A stretch of 48,161 bases of DNA from an uncultured Pelagibacteraceae bacterium (GTDB lineage: Bacteria; Pseudomonadota; Alphaproteobacteria; Pelagibacterales; AG-422-B15). Below, one piece after another: positions 1 through 10,092 of this stretch. The position numbers and the translations under genes were made by a program. The stretch lies in contig CACFYZ010000006.1 of assembly GCA_902570675.1 (NCBI GenBank), positions 1-48,161 of the forward strand, read 5' to 3'. How positions within the stretch are numbered: position 1 is the first letter of the stretch; each line of letters starts with the position of its first letter. Under the pieces are notes generated by a model. The model made no database searches and was not told the origin of the DNA. It was given only the letters and a program-made list of their open reading frames with translations.

Positions 1-3000
1 ACGAAAAAATTAATTTTAAGAAAGTTTCAACAGAAATTTTAAATCCCGATGGGTCGCCCGTATTTAAGTTAGAAAACTTTGAAGTTCCCGAAAACTGGAG
101 TCAAGTAGCCAGCGATATACTTTCACAAAAATATTTCCGCAAAGCAGGTGTTCCTAATAAGCTTAAAAGAAAAGAAGAAAAAAACGTTCCTTCATGGCTA
201 TCTCCTAGAATCGCTGATGAAGACTCGCCAGAGCTTAAATACTCTTCAGAAATAAATTCACAACAAGTATTTGACCGTCTCGCAGGTGCGTGGACTTATT
301 GGGGTTGGAAAGGTGGATATTTTACAACAGAAGAAGATGCTAAGTCGTTTTTTGATGAGGTCAGATTCATGCTTGCAAATCAAATGGTAGCCCCGAATAG
401 TCCGCAATGGTTTAACACTGGTTTAAATTGGGCCTATGGAATTGACGGACCCTCACAAGGTCATTTTTACGTAGATCACGAAAGCAGTAAGTTAACAAAA
501 TCTTCTAGCTCTTACGAACGACCACAGCCACATGCATGTTTTATTCAAAGCATAGATGACGATTTAGTTAATGATGGTGGTATAATGGATCTATGGGTTA
601 GAGAAGCAAGACTTTTCAAATATGGATCAGGAACAGGAACAAATTTTTCAAATTTACGTGGAGCAACTGAAGGTCTTTCAGGTGGAGGAAAGTCCTCTGG
701 CTTGATGAGCTTTTTGAAAATTGGAGATAGAGCTGCTGGAGCAATTAAGTCAGGCGGCACAACAAGAAGAGCTGCTAAGATGGTTGTTGTTGATATTGAT
801 CATCCGGACATAGAGGAGTTTATTAAATGGAAGGTAACTGAAGAACAAAAAGTTGCAGCTCTTGTGACTGGTTCAAAGATATGTTCAAAACATTTAAAGA
901 AAATTATGAGTGCATGTCATAACTGCGAGGCTGATGGAGAAAGCTGTTTCGAACCCTCAAAAAACCCTTCGCTAAAGAGGGAAGTATTGGCTGCAAGAAA
1001 AAACGAAGTTCCAGAGAACTATATACAGAGAATTATTCATTTTGCAAAACAAGGTTATAAATCTATCGAGTTTGAAACTTATAATACAGATTGGGACTCA
1101 GAAGCGTATGTGACAGTTTCAGGTCAGAATTCAAATAACTCTGTAAGAGTAACAGATGATTTTTTAAATGCTGTAACTGAAGATAAGGAATGGAATTTAA
1201 TTAATAGAATAGATAACTCGGTTAATAAAACAGTAAATGCTAGAGAGCTATGGAATGAGGTTGGTTATTCTGCGTGGGCCTGTGCAGATCCAGGGATTCA
1301 ATTCCATACGACAATTAACGATTGGCATACCTGCCCCGAAAGTGGAGAGATAAGGGCTTCGAATCCCTGTTCAGAATATATGTTTCTTGATAATACGGCT
1401 TGTAACCTGGCTTCGTTAAACTTGATGACCTTTATGGATGAAAATAAGTGCTTAGACACCGAATTGTTTAAACATGCAGTAAAGATATGGACTTTAATTT
1501 TAGAAATTTCGGTCATGATGGCTCAGTTTCCATCAAAAGAGATAGCCAAATTATCTTATGAATATCGTACATTAGGTTTGGGTTATGCCAACCTTGGTGG
1601 GTATTTAATGTCTAAAGGAGTGGCTTATGATAGCGAGGAGGGTCGTGCGAACTGCGCAGCTATAACAGCTTTGATGACTGGAATGTCTTACGCTACTTCA
1701 GCTGAAATTGCCTCGGAACAAGGTCCTTTTCCAGGGTATCAACAGAACGCTAAGAATATGCTGAGAGTAATGCGAAACCATAGAAGAGCTGTTCAAGGTA
1801 AAACGGATGAATATGAGGGCCTTCACATAAATCCTGTCCCTTTTGTAGTTGAGAACTTAAGAGATATTAACTTAGGAATAGAAGCTCAAAAAGCTTGGGA
1901 CCTAGCATATGAAAATGGTCAAAAGTATGGATATAGAAACGCTCAAACAACTGTTATTGCTCCAACTGGAACAATTGGATTGGTAATGGACTGTGATACA
2001 ACAGGCATTGAACCAGATTTTGCAATGGTTAAATTTAAAAAGCTCGCCGGTGGTGGATACTTTAAAATAATTAATAGAACAGTTCCTGAAGCATTAAGAG
2101 AATTACAATACACAGAAAATGAAATAGATGAGACCATAAATTATGCTGTTGGTCACGGGACTCTTAAAAATGCCCCTTCAATTAATCACGAAACTCTCAT
2201 GGAAAAAGGTTTTGAAGACGCCCAAATTGATCTATTAGAACAAAATCTAAAGAATGTATTTGATATAAGGTTTTCTTTTAACTCTTTTACTTTAGGAATG
2301 GATTTTTGTAGAGATAAGCTGAACTTCTCGGAAGAGCAGTTATCAGATATGAATTTTAATATGTTGACAGCTCTTGGATTTACAAACGAAGAGATTGATG
2401 AGGCAAATATTTTTTGTTGTGGAACTATGACACTCGAAGGATCACCATACATAAAGGAAGAGCATTTACCAGTATTTGATTGTGCAAATCCATGCGGCAG
2501 AATTGGTAAACGTTTTTTATCGGTTGAAAGTCATATCAAAATGATGGCAGCGGCTCAACCGTTTATATCAGGAGCAATATCAAAAACTATCAATATGCCA
2601 GCTGACTCAAATGTAGAAGATTGTAATGAAGCTTACATGATGTCTTGGAAATTAGGTACAAAGGCGAATGCATTGTATCGAGATGGTTCAAAACTCAGCC
2701 AGCCGTTGGCCTCAAAATTAGTTGAGGATGATATTGAGACTGAAGAAATTGAAATTGCTCAAAATCAAGTAGAGAAAACAATTGCAGTTGCTCAAGAGGC
2801 TATTAATTCAGTTGTTTATGGAAGTAGAAACAAAGTGCCTGACAGAAGAAAAGGTTACATTCAAAAAGCCATTGTTGGAGGTCATAAAGTATATCTGCAC
2901 ACAGGCGAATATGAAGATGGAAGTCTTGGCGAAATATTTATTGACATGCACAAAGAAGGAGCTTTCTTAAGAAGTCTGATGAATAATTTTGCAATTGCAA

Positions 3001-3545
3001 TATCTATTGGGCTTCAATATGGAGTTCCTCTTGAAGAATATGTTGAGGCTTATACATTTACAAGATTTGATCCAGCTGGGGTAGTACAAGGAAATAATAG
3101 GATAAAGAATGCAACTTCAATTCTTGACTATGTATTTAGAGAGCTTGCTGTATCTTACTTAGGTAGAAATGATTTAGCTCATGCTAATGATACCGATGTT
3201 GATTTTTCTTTAGGAACAGGTGCGGAAGAAGGAGCATTAAAAACGAATGAAATACCATGGAAACTAGTAAAAAAAGTTTCAAGCCAAGGGTACCTTAGAA
3301 GTCAAGAGGGTCTTTCAGTTGTTAATTCTACCGGCGATATCTCCTTGAATACTTCAGAAGTTTCATCTCACATTACAGATATAAACCCACCCACTACTTC
3401 TGATGACTCAATGAGCCGAGTTCAGGCAGCTAGAATGATGGGCTATGAAGGTGATGCGTGTCCTGAATGCGGATCATTCACACTCGTTAGAAATGGAACC
3501 TGCTTAAAATGTGATACTTGTGGAGCTACTACAGGTTGCTCTTAA
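1..3545 (+). CDS. nrdJ: Vitamin B12-dependent (class II) ribonucleoside-diphosphate reductase, 5'-truncated by window
   Basis: Reduces ribonucleotides to deoxyribonucleotides with adenosylcobalamin as radical source, oxygen-independently. The reading frame is open from base 3, before the first Met at 369, and the upstream residues ([18 protein letters not shown]-like [21 protein letters not shown]) match the N-terminus of alphaproteobacterial NrdJ, so only about 20 residues appear to be missing. About 1180 residues are visible, close to the family's roughly 1200. Recognisable parts are [10 protein letters not shown], the NPCSE motif within [23 protein letters not shown]'s first half, the [15 protein letters not shown] loop, and a C-terminal zinc-ribbon-like tail with CPECG and CLKCDTCG. 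It ends flush against the convergent aspS with no spacer. No B12 riboswitch can be judged because the leader lies outside the window. Confidence 0.96.
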   Translation, partial: EKINFKKVSTEILNPDGSPVFKLENFEVPENWSQVASDILSQKYFRKAGVPNKLKRKEEKNVPSWLSPRIADEDSPELKYSSEINSQQVFDRLAGAWTYWGWKGGYFTTEEDAKSFFDEVRFMLANQMVAPNSPQWFNTGLNWAYGIDGPSQGHFYVDHESSKLTKSSSSYERPQPHACFIQSIDDDLVNDGGIMDLWVREARLFKYGSGTGTNFSNLRGATEGLSGGGKSSGLMSFLKIGDRAAGAIKSGGTTRRAAKMVVVDIDHPDIEEFIKWKVTEEQKVAALVTGSKICSKHLKKIMSACHNCEADGESCFEPSKNPSLKREVLAARKNEVPENYIQRIIHFAKQGYKSIEFETYNTDWDSEAYVTVSGQNSNNSVRVTDDFLNAVTEDKEWNLINRIDNSVNKTVNARELWNEVGYSAWACADPGIQFHTTINDWHTCPESGEIRASNPCSEYMFLDNTACNLASLNLMTFMDENKCLDTELFKHAVKIWTLILEISVMMAQFPSKEIAKLSYEYRTLGLGYANLGGYLMSKGVAYDSEEGRANCAAITALMTGMSYATSAEIASEQGPFPGYQQNAKNMLRVMRNHRRAVQGKTDEYEGLHINPVPFVVENLRDINLGIEAQKAWDLAYENGQKYGYRNAQTTVIAPTGTIGLVMDCDTTGIEPDFAMVKFKKLAGGGYFKIINRTVPEALRELQYTENEIDETINYAVGHGTLKNAPSINHETLMEKGFEDAQIDLLEQNLKNVFDIRFSFNSFTLGMDFCRDKLNFSEEQLSDMNFNMLTALGFTNEEIDEANIFCCGTMTLEGSPYIKEEHLPVFDCANPCGRIGKRFLSVESHIKMMAAAQPFISGAISKTINMPADSNVEDCNEAYMMSWKLGTKANALYRDGSKLSQPLASKLVEDDIETEEIEIAQNQVEKTIAVAQEAINSVVYGSRNKVPDRRKGYIQKAIVGGHKVYLHTGEYEDGSLGEIFIDMHKEGAFLRSLMNNFAIAISIGLQYGVPLEEYVEAYTFTRFDPAGVVQGNNRIKNATSILDYVFRELAVSYLGRNDLAHANDTDVDFSLGTGAEEGALKTNEIPWKLVKKVSSQGYLRSQEGLSVVNSTGDISLNTSEVSSHITDINPPTTSDDSMSRVQAARMMGYEGDACPECGSFTLVRNGTCLKCDTCGATTGCS

Positions 3546-5342
3546 CTAGTCTTCGGTAGGAATATATTTTAAGCTTAATTCATTTAACGCTTCCTCATCA
3601 ACTTCTGCTGGAGCTAACATCATTAAATCTTGAGCTTGCTGATTCATTGGAAATAAAATAACCTCTCTTATGTTTTTTTCCTGAGCTAATAACATAACTA
3701 TTCTATCAATGCCTGGTGCAATTCCACCATGTGGCGGAACACCAAATGTAAAAGCGTTTATCATTCCACCAAACTTTTCATTAACTTGTTGTTTATTATA
3801 GCCAGCTATCTCAAAGGCCTTAAACATTATTTCAGGTATATGGTTACGGATCGCTCCAGAAGAGAGCTCGATCCCATTGCAAACAATATCATACTGATAA
3901 CCAAGAATATCTAAAGGATCCATCTCATTTAAAGACTCTAATCCGCCTTGAGGCATAGAAAATGGGTTATGACTAAAATCTATTTTACCCGTCTCAGGAT
4001 TTTTCTCATACATAGGAAAGTCAACTATCCAACAAAATTTAAACTTATTTTTTTCTATAAGACCTAATTCATCACCAATCTTGTTACGTGCGGCTGCAGC
4101 AATATCATAGACCATTTTTCCTTTAGCGCAGGCAAAAAAAATTGAGTCGCCGGATTTAAGTTTTGCTTTTATTGCAATACGATCTTGGATTGCCTCTGGA
4201 ATAAATTTAGCAATGGGTCCCTTACCTCTTAATTTACCATCATTTTCCTCAAAAATAATATATCCTAAACCAGCTGCATTAAGATCTTTTTTAGCCCAAG
4301 AATTGAGATTGTCATAAAAACTTCTTGGTTGATTATGTGTGTTTGGCGCAGGGATTCCTAAAACCTCTCCTCCCTCATTTATAATTTTTTTAAACGCCGA
4401 GAATTCTACATCTTCTTCGACAAACTCATTTGAAAGATTACAAATAGTAATTGGATTACGTAAATCTGGTTTATCTGTTCCATATTGCTCCATGGAGTCC
4501 TTGTAAGTAATTTTTTTAAAAGGCATTTCACTTACATCAAATTTTGAAAATTTTTTAAAGACTGAATAGAGTATAGGCTCAATTGCATTAAAAACATCTT
4601 CTTGATCAACAAATGCCATTTCTATATCCAGTTGATAAAATTCTCCTGGACTTCTGTCAGCACGAGCATCCTCATCACGAAAACATGGTGCGATTTGAAA
4701 GTATCTGTCAAACCCACCAGCCATAATTAATTGTTTGAATTGTTGAGGTGCTTGGGGTAATGCATAAAATTTGCCTGGATGCAATCGACTCGGTACTAGG
4801 TAATCACGGGCACCTTCAGGACTTGATGCAGTTAATATTGGAGTTTGCATTTCCAAAAAACCCGCTTCAGACATTAACTGTCTTATGTGTGATATAATTG
4901 AGGATCTAAGTATAATATTTTTATGTAATTCACTGCGTCTAATATCCAAAAATCTATATTTTAGTCTTATCTCCTCAGGATAATCATTTTCACCAAAAAC
5001 AGGCATTGGAAGCTCATTTGCTCTTGATAGAATCTCCAATGCTTCAACTAATAATTCTACTTTTCCAGTATCAAGACTCTCATTTATTGTATCTGAGGCT
5101 CTTTTAATAACTTTTCCAATTACTTTTATTACAGACTCTACTCTTAAATTATTAACAACATTCAATAAATCTTCTTCAGATTTTTCAATAACACACTGTG
5201 TAATGCCATAGTGATCACGCAAATCAATAAATAAAACATTTCCATGTTCTCTTTTTCTGTTTATCCAGCCGGCTAATGTAACTTTTTTTTCAGTGTCACT
5301 TTCTCTTAGCTCGTTGCAATTATGTGATCTATATTTATTCAT
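3546..5342 (-). CDS. aspS: Aspartyl-tRNA synthetase (probably non-discriminating Asp/Asn type)
   Basis: Class II synthetase that charges tRNA-Asp in the cytoplasm. It has an N-terminal OB-fold anticodon domain (about residues 1-105), class II motif 2 ([15 protein letters not shown]) and motif 3 ([12 protein letters not shown]), and the bacterial insertion domain. Start chosen at MNKYRSHNC (5342), which matches the family; an in-frame ATG at 5363 would add seven residues. The anticodon domain has His33 in RKREHGN, the residue typical of non-discriminating AspRS that also charges tRNA-Asn for GatCAB transamidation; the discriminating E. coli enzyme has Leu there. That specificity is inference. 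It is divergent from rnd with a 35-base gap. Confidence 0.97.
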   Translation of the reverse strand: MNKYRSHNCNELRESDTEKKVTLAGWINRKREHGNVLFIDLRDHYGITQCVIEKSEEDLLNVVNNLRVESVIKVIGKVIKRASDTINESLDTGKVELLVEALEILSRANELPMPVFGENDYPEEIRLKYRFLDIRRSELHKNIILRSSIISHIRQLMSEAGFLEMQTPILTASSPEGARDYLVPSRLHPGKFYALPQAPQQFKQLIMAGGFDRYFQIAPCFRDEDARADRSPGEFYQLDIEMAFVDQEDVFNAIEPILYSVFKKFSKFDVSEMPFKKITYKDSMEQYGTDKPDLRNPITICNLSNEFVEEDVEFSAFKKIINEGGEVLGIPAPNTHNQPRSFYDNLNSWAKKDLNAAGLGYIIFEENDGKLRGKGPIAKFIPEAIQDRIAIKAKLKSGDSIFFACAKGKMVYDIAAAARNKIGDELGLIEKNKFKFCWIVDFPMYEKNPETGKIDFSHNPFSMPQGGLESLNEMDPLDILGYQYDIVCNGIELSSGAIRNHIPEIMFKAFEIAGYNKQQVNEKFGGMINAFTFGVPPHGGIAPGIDRIVMLLAQEKNIREVILFPMNQQAQDLMMLAPAEVDEEALNELSLKYIPTED

Positions 5343-5377
5343 AACTTTGAATTCAAAAAACATATATAGTTTGATTT

Positions 5378-5917
5378 ATGAAAATAGTCCAAGATAATAA
5401 ATCTCTGGTTAACTTATGTAAATTACTAGCAAAACAGCATATAATTTATTTAGACACAGAATTTAAAAGAGATAAGACATACTGGCCTCAGCTTTGCACA
5501 ATTCAATTTAGAACTTCACGACAAACGTATCTGTTGGATATGGTTGATATATTTAAATATGATCTTGAAAAACTAAAGTATATTTTAAGTAGTAATGTGA
5601 TTTTAAAAGTAATTCATTCCGCGAAACAAGACATTGAGGTACTAAATTATACCTTTGGAATTAAAGTAAAAAATGTTTTTGATACGCAGCTTGTATATGA
5701 TCAGATTTTTCATACAGCCACAATTGGATATAGAAATATTGTAAAGAATCTTTTAAATGTAAATCTATCTAAAAAGTTACAGTCTTCTGATTGGTCTCAA
5801 CGCCCTTTAAACTCTAAACAATTAATATATGCAGAAAATGATGTAAAATACTTACCTAAAATATATCTCTTTTTAATCCAGAAAATAAAAAAAAAAAAGA
5901 ATGGTGAGAATAATTAA
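5378..5917 (+). CDS. rnd: Ribonuclease D, N-terminal 3'-5' exonuclease domain (split gene, part 1)
   Basis: DEDDy-family 3'-5' exoribonuclease domain used in tRNA 3'-end and stable RNA processing. The three Exo motifs are visible: LDTEF (Exo I), HSAKQDIEVL (Exo II) and YAENDVKYLPKIY (Exo III, with the DEDDy Tyr/Asp). At 179 residues it stops just after the nuclease core, whereas RNase D proteins usually continue into HRDC domain(s). The frame ends at a stop 19 bases past a run of twelve A (5887-5898). The missing HRDC part is in the next frame starting at 5901. Removing one A fuses the two into a protein of about 281 residues. The fragment may still be an active nuclease on its own. Confidence 0.9.
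   Translation: MKIVQDNKSLVNLCKLLAKQHIIYLDTEFKRDKTYWPQLCTIQFRTSRQTYLLDMVDIFKYDLEKLKYILSSNVILKVIHSAKQDIEVLNYTFGIKVKNVFDTQLVYDQIFHTATIGYRNIVKNLLNVNLSKKLQSSDWSQRPLNSKQLIYAENDVKYLPKIYLFLIQKIKKKKNGENN
5887..5898 (+). other. A12 homopolymer at the rnd frame junction
   Basis: Twelve consecutive A residues lie between the exonuclease and HRDC parts of rnd. The upstream frame reads IKKKKNGENN then stop. With eleven (or fourteen) A the frame runs on as KKKR into MVRIIKEMNL and the HRDC domain. Such a tract is a recognised substrate for RNA-polymerase slippage in AT-rich genomes, but it is also a common site of sequencing or assembly indels; the sequence alone cannot separate these. Confidence 0.85.
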
Positions 5918-6224
5918 AGAAATGAATCTTATAAACACTGAAGTTGGTAATACATTTGAACCTAAATTGGCATATAAACGAATAAAAACAAAAAGCGTTA
6001 ACAGAAATCAAAAAATGCTAATAAAAAAATATGCGCATTGGAGAGAGTTGCAGGCACAGAAGTATGATATACCGCGTAATTGGGTAGTATCTGATAAAAA
6101 TTTAATACGTGCGTCAAAAGAGAGGTTTGACGATTTATTAAAAAATAGAAAAAATAAAGATCAAATGTTGGAACAATTTAAATCCTATCTGAAGTTAAAA
6201 AATTTCTCACAAAAGGGACTGTGA
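5901..6224 (+). CDS. rnd: Ribonuclease D, C-terminal HRDC region (split gene, part 2)
   Basis: Reads as the continuation of RNase D: a linker, then an HRDC-like helical domain with LIKKYAHWRELQAQKYDIPRNW and LIRASKERF, matching the family pattern of L..WRE..A...D.PR.W followed by L...A. This domain contributes to substrate RNA binding. The ATG at 5901 falls directly after the A12 tract and is probably just an internal Met of the full protein, since 'MVRIIKEMN' lies where family members have continuous sequence. It overlaps the end of part 1 by 17 bases and the 3' end of the convergent hdaA by 47 bases. If it is not joined to part 1 by slippage it would be a lone HRDC fragment. Confidence 0.82.
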   Translation: MVRIIKEMNLINTEVGNTFEPKLAYKRIKTKSVNRNQKMLIKKYAHWRELQAQKYDIPRNWVVSDKNLIRASKERFDDLLKNRKNKDQMLEQFKSYLKLKNFSQKGL

Positions 6225-6843
6225 TCTTATTTTTACTTTTCAAAGACTCGTAGTTGAGCGTTTCTAACAATGAGAATAGGCAGAGATAGTCTCTTTCAGT
6301 GCGACTAACAATAAATTCGATAACAGATTTATCAATTATTATTTGAGCATTGCTAAAATATTTTATAATTAAGACTCTTAAGAGCTTATCATCAAGATCA
6401 TTTATTCTAGCCGAGGTAAATGAATTGACACGTGACTCAAGATCTTTGAGTGCAATTTTCTTATTTTTACTAGGATCGATAGCTACCAATATTTTTGATT
6501 TATTCATCACAAGCTCATTATAGAATTGCAAAAATTCTGATTCGTCATCGGATTTTAATAAATGAAAATTATCTATAGCTATATTTTTATTGCTGGTTAT
6601 TGAATTCCAATCATTAATTTCATTACAGTTAAATAAAGCAGCATTGTTATAAGATGACCAAATATTAAGTAAATGAGTTTTTCCTGATTTTGACATCCCT
6701 AAAATTGAAGCAGACCCATTATACCAATTTTCTGTTTCTTTTAATAAAGAAGAAACTTCTTTATTACTGTCACTTATAAAAAAATCATCGGGATTGAAGT
6801 TTTCTATATTTGCTAAATTAAATACTAATTGTCCTTTTTCCAT
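6178..6843 (-). CDS. hdaA: HdaA, DnaA-like regulator of replication initiation
   Basis: Small AAA+ DnaA paralogue that, bound to the sliding clamp, stimulates ATP hydrolysis by DnaA and prevents re-initiation. At 221 residues it has a near N-terminal clamp-binding motif QLVFNL (residues 5-10, compare QL[SP]LPL), Walker A GMSKSGKTH (49-57), Walker B IAIDN (88-92), an arginine-finger region LESRV, and a C-terminal lid/sensor 2 region, without a DnaA domain IV DNA-binding helix-turn-helix. Its neighbours pgsA-like and DUF2066 genes are the usual alphaproteobacterial context. The start is one base away from the end of the upstream pgsA-like gene. The sequence is divergent, so assignment rests on motifs plus synteny. 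Confidence 0.85.
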   Translation of the reverse strand: MEKGQLVFNLANIENFNPDDFFISDSNKEVSSLLKETENWYNGSASILGMSKSGKTHLLNIWSSYNNAALFNCNEINDWNSITSNKNIAIDNFHLLKSDDESEFLQFYNELVMNKSKILVAIDPSKNKKIALKDLESRVNSFTSARINDLDDKLLRVLIIKYFSNAQIIIDKSVIEFIVSRTERDYLCLFSLLETLNYESLKSKNKITVPFVRNFLTSDRI

Positions 6844-6844
6844 T

Positions 6845-7390
6845 TTAATTAATATTTTTTACCCAATGAAAAATATATATAAACATTGATATGGTTGTTG
6901 TTATCATAACAATACCAATTAATACCTCTATTAAATTATAACTTAAAACATATTTAGAAAAACCTTCGGTACTGCCAAGCAATGTTATAATTACTAAAAT
7001 AAACTGAAAGAATGTATTCACTTTACTAATTTGAATTGGATCAACTTTTGTTTCTATTTTAACAATAAATGAAATAATGAAAGATCCCATAATTATTATG
7101 TCTCTAGAGATAACAAGAATAATTATAAAAGTGGGCAATAGATTTAAGGTTCCGATCAAGATAAATATCGAAATTACGAATGCTTTATCTGCAATAGCAT
7201 CTAAATAAGAGCCTAACTCACTCTGAACGTTCCATAATCGAGCTAGTAAGCCATCTAATAAATCACTAAAAGCAATAAGAATTGTAAATAAAGCTGCATA
7301 AAACAATAGGTCTGATAAAAGTAACCATGCAACTATTGGTATAGTTACTAGTCGAAGTATAGATAGTAAATTTGGAATATTTTTAGTCAT
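6845..7390 (-). CDS. CDP-alcohol phosphatidyltransferase family protein (PgsA-like)
   Basis: Integral inner-membrane enzyme that transfers a phosphatidyl group from CDP-diacylglycerol to an alcohol. The signature D-G-x2-A-R-x8-G-x3-D-x3-D is complete in DGLLARLWNVQSELGSYLD followed by AIAD. Most of the rest is hydrophobic with about five membrane segments. Start chosen at MTKNIPNLLSILR (7390), the usual family N-terminus; an upstream Met at 7423 would add eleven residues inside the preceding gene. It overlaps the upstream DUF2066 gene by 8 bases and precedes hdaA by one base, so it is probably translationally coupled. The substrate (glycerol phosphate or another alcohol) cannot be decided from the motif. 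Confidence 0.9.
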   Translation of the reverse strand: MTKNIPNLLSILRLVTIPIVAWLLLSDLLFYAALFTILIAFSDLLDGLLARLWNVQSELGSYLDAIADKAFVISIFILIGTLNLLPTFIIILVISRDIIIMGSFIISFIVKIETKVDPIQISKVNTFFQFILVIITLLGSTEGFSKYVLSYNLIEVLIGIVMITTTISMFIYIFHWVKNIN

Positions 7391-8468
7391 TAATACTAAT
7401 TTTATAGTATGGTCCGAAATCAACTAATCTCATATCCTGCTGGGACAATACAAGTTTAAATTTATTGCGATCACCAGCAAATATAATTATTCCATTAACT
7501 TCGTTAACATCAAATGAGGTTAAATAATAAGATTTTAGAAGCTCTATTTTTTCAAAATTTTCTTTTAATTTTACCCATTGATTTAGATCATCAACACTAA
7601 ATTTAAATTTATATTGGTATTTCTCATCTTCTGCACTCGTACTTTCAATCCATACATTGAGTAAATCATTCTTAATTTCACTGATTATATTATTAAATAT
7701 ATCTTTACGGTATAAATTATAATATTCATTAAAAGTTTTATTTATAACTTTAATTTCATTATTTATCTCAATTTTTACTATTATATCAAATATCATCTCA
7801 TCATTTTTTATATAGGAAGGAGTGCACCAAATAAGTATATAATCTTCCGTTGATTGAAATTTTGTATTTTTACTAAACTCGCCTTCTAAAAATTTGCTTA
7901 CTGAAATTTCTTTCATCTCGGATGAGGAAAATGTATTAATATTAATTAGTAACTTTTCACTTACGTTATTTACTTTTCGCCATTCCGTATTCCACATATT
8001 AAATAACATGAAAAACTGGTCACTATTAGAAAAAGCGACATATGTCTCAATATTTTTAGAATTAATTTCAGAAAATAGTAATGATTGCGAGTCATAATAT
8101 TCCCTTACCCGAAAAGGAGAAAAATTAATATTAAACACAGCGCTGTACAAATCTGTTGAAATTTTTTCATCAATGAATTCAACGCTTTCAACAAAATAAG
8201 AAATATCCAAGTCATCAATTAATAATAATAATGATTGATATCCATTGGAGGATAAAAGTAATTTAGACATTTGCTGAAAACCAATTTTTTCAGCTTTATT
8301 AATTGCACTATTTCTAATATTCTCCTCATTAGAGAATGGAATTTTTATTGTTATATTGCCTGATGAAAAAAAATTATTCTTACCCGTATTTGCATAGCCA
8401 TATGGTAATATTGCAAAAATACAAATTGTCGCTATTGTAAATAGCTTAATAAAAATTTTATTCATCAT
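7383..8468 (-). CDS. DUF2066 domain-containing secreted protein
   Basis: Protein of 361 residues with a signal peptide (about residues 1-26, hydrophobic TIATICIFAILPYGYA). The mature N-terminal half has the DUF2066-type pattern: a beta strand, then NSAINKAEKIGFQQMSKLLL. Family members are periplasmic or envelope proteins of unknown function, found in Alphaproteobacteria immediately upstream of the pgsA-like and hdaA genes, as here. The remaining 200 residues are polar and AT-rich without a motif I recognise. It is divergent from purM with only 15 bases between the two start codons. Family assignment is by pattern and synteny; function is unknown. Confidence 0.75.
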   Translation of the reverse strand: MMNKIFIKLFTIATICIFAILPYGYANTGKNNFFSSGNITIKIPFSNEENIRNSAINKAEKIGFQQMSKLLLSSNGYQSLLLLIDDLDISYFVESVEFIDEKISTDLYSAVFNINFSPFRVREYYDSQSLLFSEINSKNIETYVAFSNSDQFFMLFNMWNTEWRKVNNVSEKLLININTFSSSEMKEISVSKFLEGEFSKNTKFQSTEDYILIWCTPSYIKNDEMIFDIIVKIEINNEIKVINKTFNEYYNLYRKDIFNNIISEIKNDLLNVWIESTSAEDEKYQYKFKFSVDDLNQWVKLKENFEKIELLKSYYLTSFDVNEVNGIIIFAGDRNKFKLVLSQQDMRLVDFGPYYKISIND

Positions 8469-8483
8469 AATATTAAATATACT

Positions 8484-9527
8484 GTGAAAAAATTATCATA
8501 CTCAAGTTCAGGTGTAAGTATAGATAAAGGCAATAAATTTGTATCTCAAATTAAAAATTTAATACAAAAAGATAAGCAATTAAAAAGATCTGATATTGGT
8601 GGGTTTTCAGGTCAATTTCCACTCGACTCTAAAATAAAAAAACCAATTCTTGTCGGAGCAACTGACGGGGTTGGAACAAAAATTGAAATTGCTAGAATGA
8701 TGAAAAACTATAGAACAATAGGTATTGATCTGGTGGCGATGTGTGTCAATGACCTAATTGTTGATCAAGCTAAGCCTCTTTTTTTTCTTGATTATATTTC
8801 AACCGGTAAACTCGATATAGAAAAAGCTTCTAACATAATAAAAGGAATTATCGATGGTTGTAAAAAGTCTAATTGTTCACTGCTAGGCGGTGAAACGGCT
8901 GAACATCCAGATGTTGAAGCCAAAAATAAATTTGACCTTGCTGGCTTTTGTGTTGGAATAAAGAGTGGAATTAATAGCTATAAGCCTAAATTAGTAAAGG
9001 GTGATATTATTATAGGGCTTAGATCCTCGGGATTGCATTCAAATGGATATTCTTTAGTAAGAAAAATTATTAAAGTAAATAATCTTAAACTAACCAAAAA
9101 AATAGATAAAAATAAAACCTTGGGTGAATTATTACTTGAACCAACTAAAATATATGTTGAACCAATACTTGAATTATTTTCAAAAAAAATAATTAAAACA
9201 TGTGCACATATTACTGGTGGTGGCATAACTGAGAACTTACCCAGATCACTTAGTAAAAATATAATTGCAAATATAGATTTAGGTAAAATGCATGTTCCTA
9301 AAATCTTTAAATTTATAAAAAGCTATGACATTTCAGAAAAAGAAATGCTGAGAACTTTTAATTGTGGATATGGCATGCTTTTAATTATAAATAAAAATAA
9401 AATTGATAAATTTCAAAATACTATTAAGAAATTTAAATTAACATATGATAAAATAGGAAATTTAGATTATTCTATCGATCAATCAAAAAAAATTAAATTT
9501 AATGGAAAAATAAATTTTAATGAATAA
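8484..9527 (+). CDS. purM: Phosphoribosylformylglycinamidine cyclo-ligase (AIR synthetase)
   Basis: Catalyses ATP-dependent ring closure of FGAM to AIR, step five of purine synthesis. At 347 residues it is of family length. Conserved blocks are visible: YSSSGVSIDKGN, the GATDGVGTK substrate/ATP motif, DLVAMCVNDL, LLGGETAEHP, GLRSSGLHSNGYSLVR and HITGGGITENLPR. The start is a GTG at 8484 followed by KKLSYSSSGV, the standard N-terminus. It lies 15 bases from the divergent DUF2066 gene, and its stop overlaps the purN start by 8 bases, indicating a purM-purN operon with coupled translation. Confidence 0.97.
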   Translation: MKKLSYSSSGVSIDKGNKFVSQIKNLIQKDKQLKRSDIGGFSGQFPLDSKIKKPILVGATDGVGTKIEIARMMKNYRTIGIDLVAMCVNDLIVDQAKPLFFLDYISTGKLDIEKASNIIKGIIDGCKKSNCSLLGGETAEHPDVEAKNKFDLAGFCVGIKSGINSYKPKLVKGDIIIGLRSSGLHSNGYSLVRKIIKVNNLKLTKKIDKNKTLGELLLEPTKIYVEPILELFSKKIIKTCAHITGGGITENLPRSLSKNIIANIDLGKMHVPKIFKFIKSYDISEKEMLRTFNCGYGMLLIINKNKIDKFQNTIKKFKLTYDKIGNLDYSIDQSKKIKFNGKINFNE

Positions 9528-10092
9528 ATATCCAATTGGAGTATTTATTTCAGGTCGCGGTTCAAATTTGATGTCAATTATAAAGGCATCTAAAGATAAA
9601 AATTATCCTGGCGTAATAAAGTTGGTATTTTCAGATAATCCTTGTGCAAAAGGTTTAGAATTAGCAAAAGAAAATAATATCGAATACTTTACGCTGGATT
9701 ATAATAATTATGAAAATAAAAATATTTTTGAAAACGAAATTCTTGCATTAATTAAGCCATATAAACTCGAATTAATTTGTTTAGCGGGATATATGAGAAT
9801 TCTAACAAAAAATTTTATTGATTCTTATCCAGATAAAATACTGAATATACATCCATCATTACTCCCAAAATACAAAGGTCTAAATACCCATCGACGTGCA
9901 ATAGAAAATAAAGAAAATATTGCAGGGTGCACAGTGCATTATGTTAATCAAAACTTAGATGATGGCAAAATAATATTGCAAAGAGAAGTTAAGATAGATT
10001 ACGGTGAAACCGAGAAGACACTTGCCGATAAGGTCCTTGAGGCTGAGCATGATATATATCCAGAAGCCATTAAAATAGCACTTATGAAATAA
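9520..10092 (+). CDS. purN: Phosphoribosylglycinamide formyltransferase
   Basis: Transfers a formyl group from 10-formyl-THF to GAR, step three of purine synthesis. At 190 residues it has the phosphate-binding loop SGRGSNL (11-17), the catalytic Asn109-His111 in NIHPSLLP, and Asp147 in NLDDGKI, the full catalytic triad of the family. It is co-transcribed with purM, overlapping it by 8 bases. The last 11 bases overlap the 3' end of the convergent ndk. Confidence 0.97.
   Translation: MNKYPIGVFISGRGSNLMSIIKASKDKNYPGVIKLVFSDNPCAKGLELAKENNIEYFTLDYNNYENKNIFENEILALIKPYKLELICLAGYMRILTKNFIDSYPDKILNIHPSLLPKYKGLNTHRRAIENKENIAGCTVHYVNQNLDDGKIILQREVKIDYGETEKTLADKVLEAEHDIYPEAIKIALMK

Noticed and set aside
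1-60. B12 riboswitch for nrdJ
   Set aside because: The window already starts within the nrdJ coding sequence, so the leader cannot be examined.
545-2452. Minus-strand frames opposite nrdJ
   Set aside because: They lie wholly inside a clearly conserved gene and show no family motifs; they are shadows.
5901-6224. Independent small gene rather than part of rnd
   Set aside because: Its sequence reads as the direct HRDC continuation of RNase D and its ATG falls right at the frame junction.
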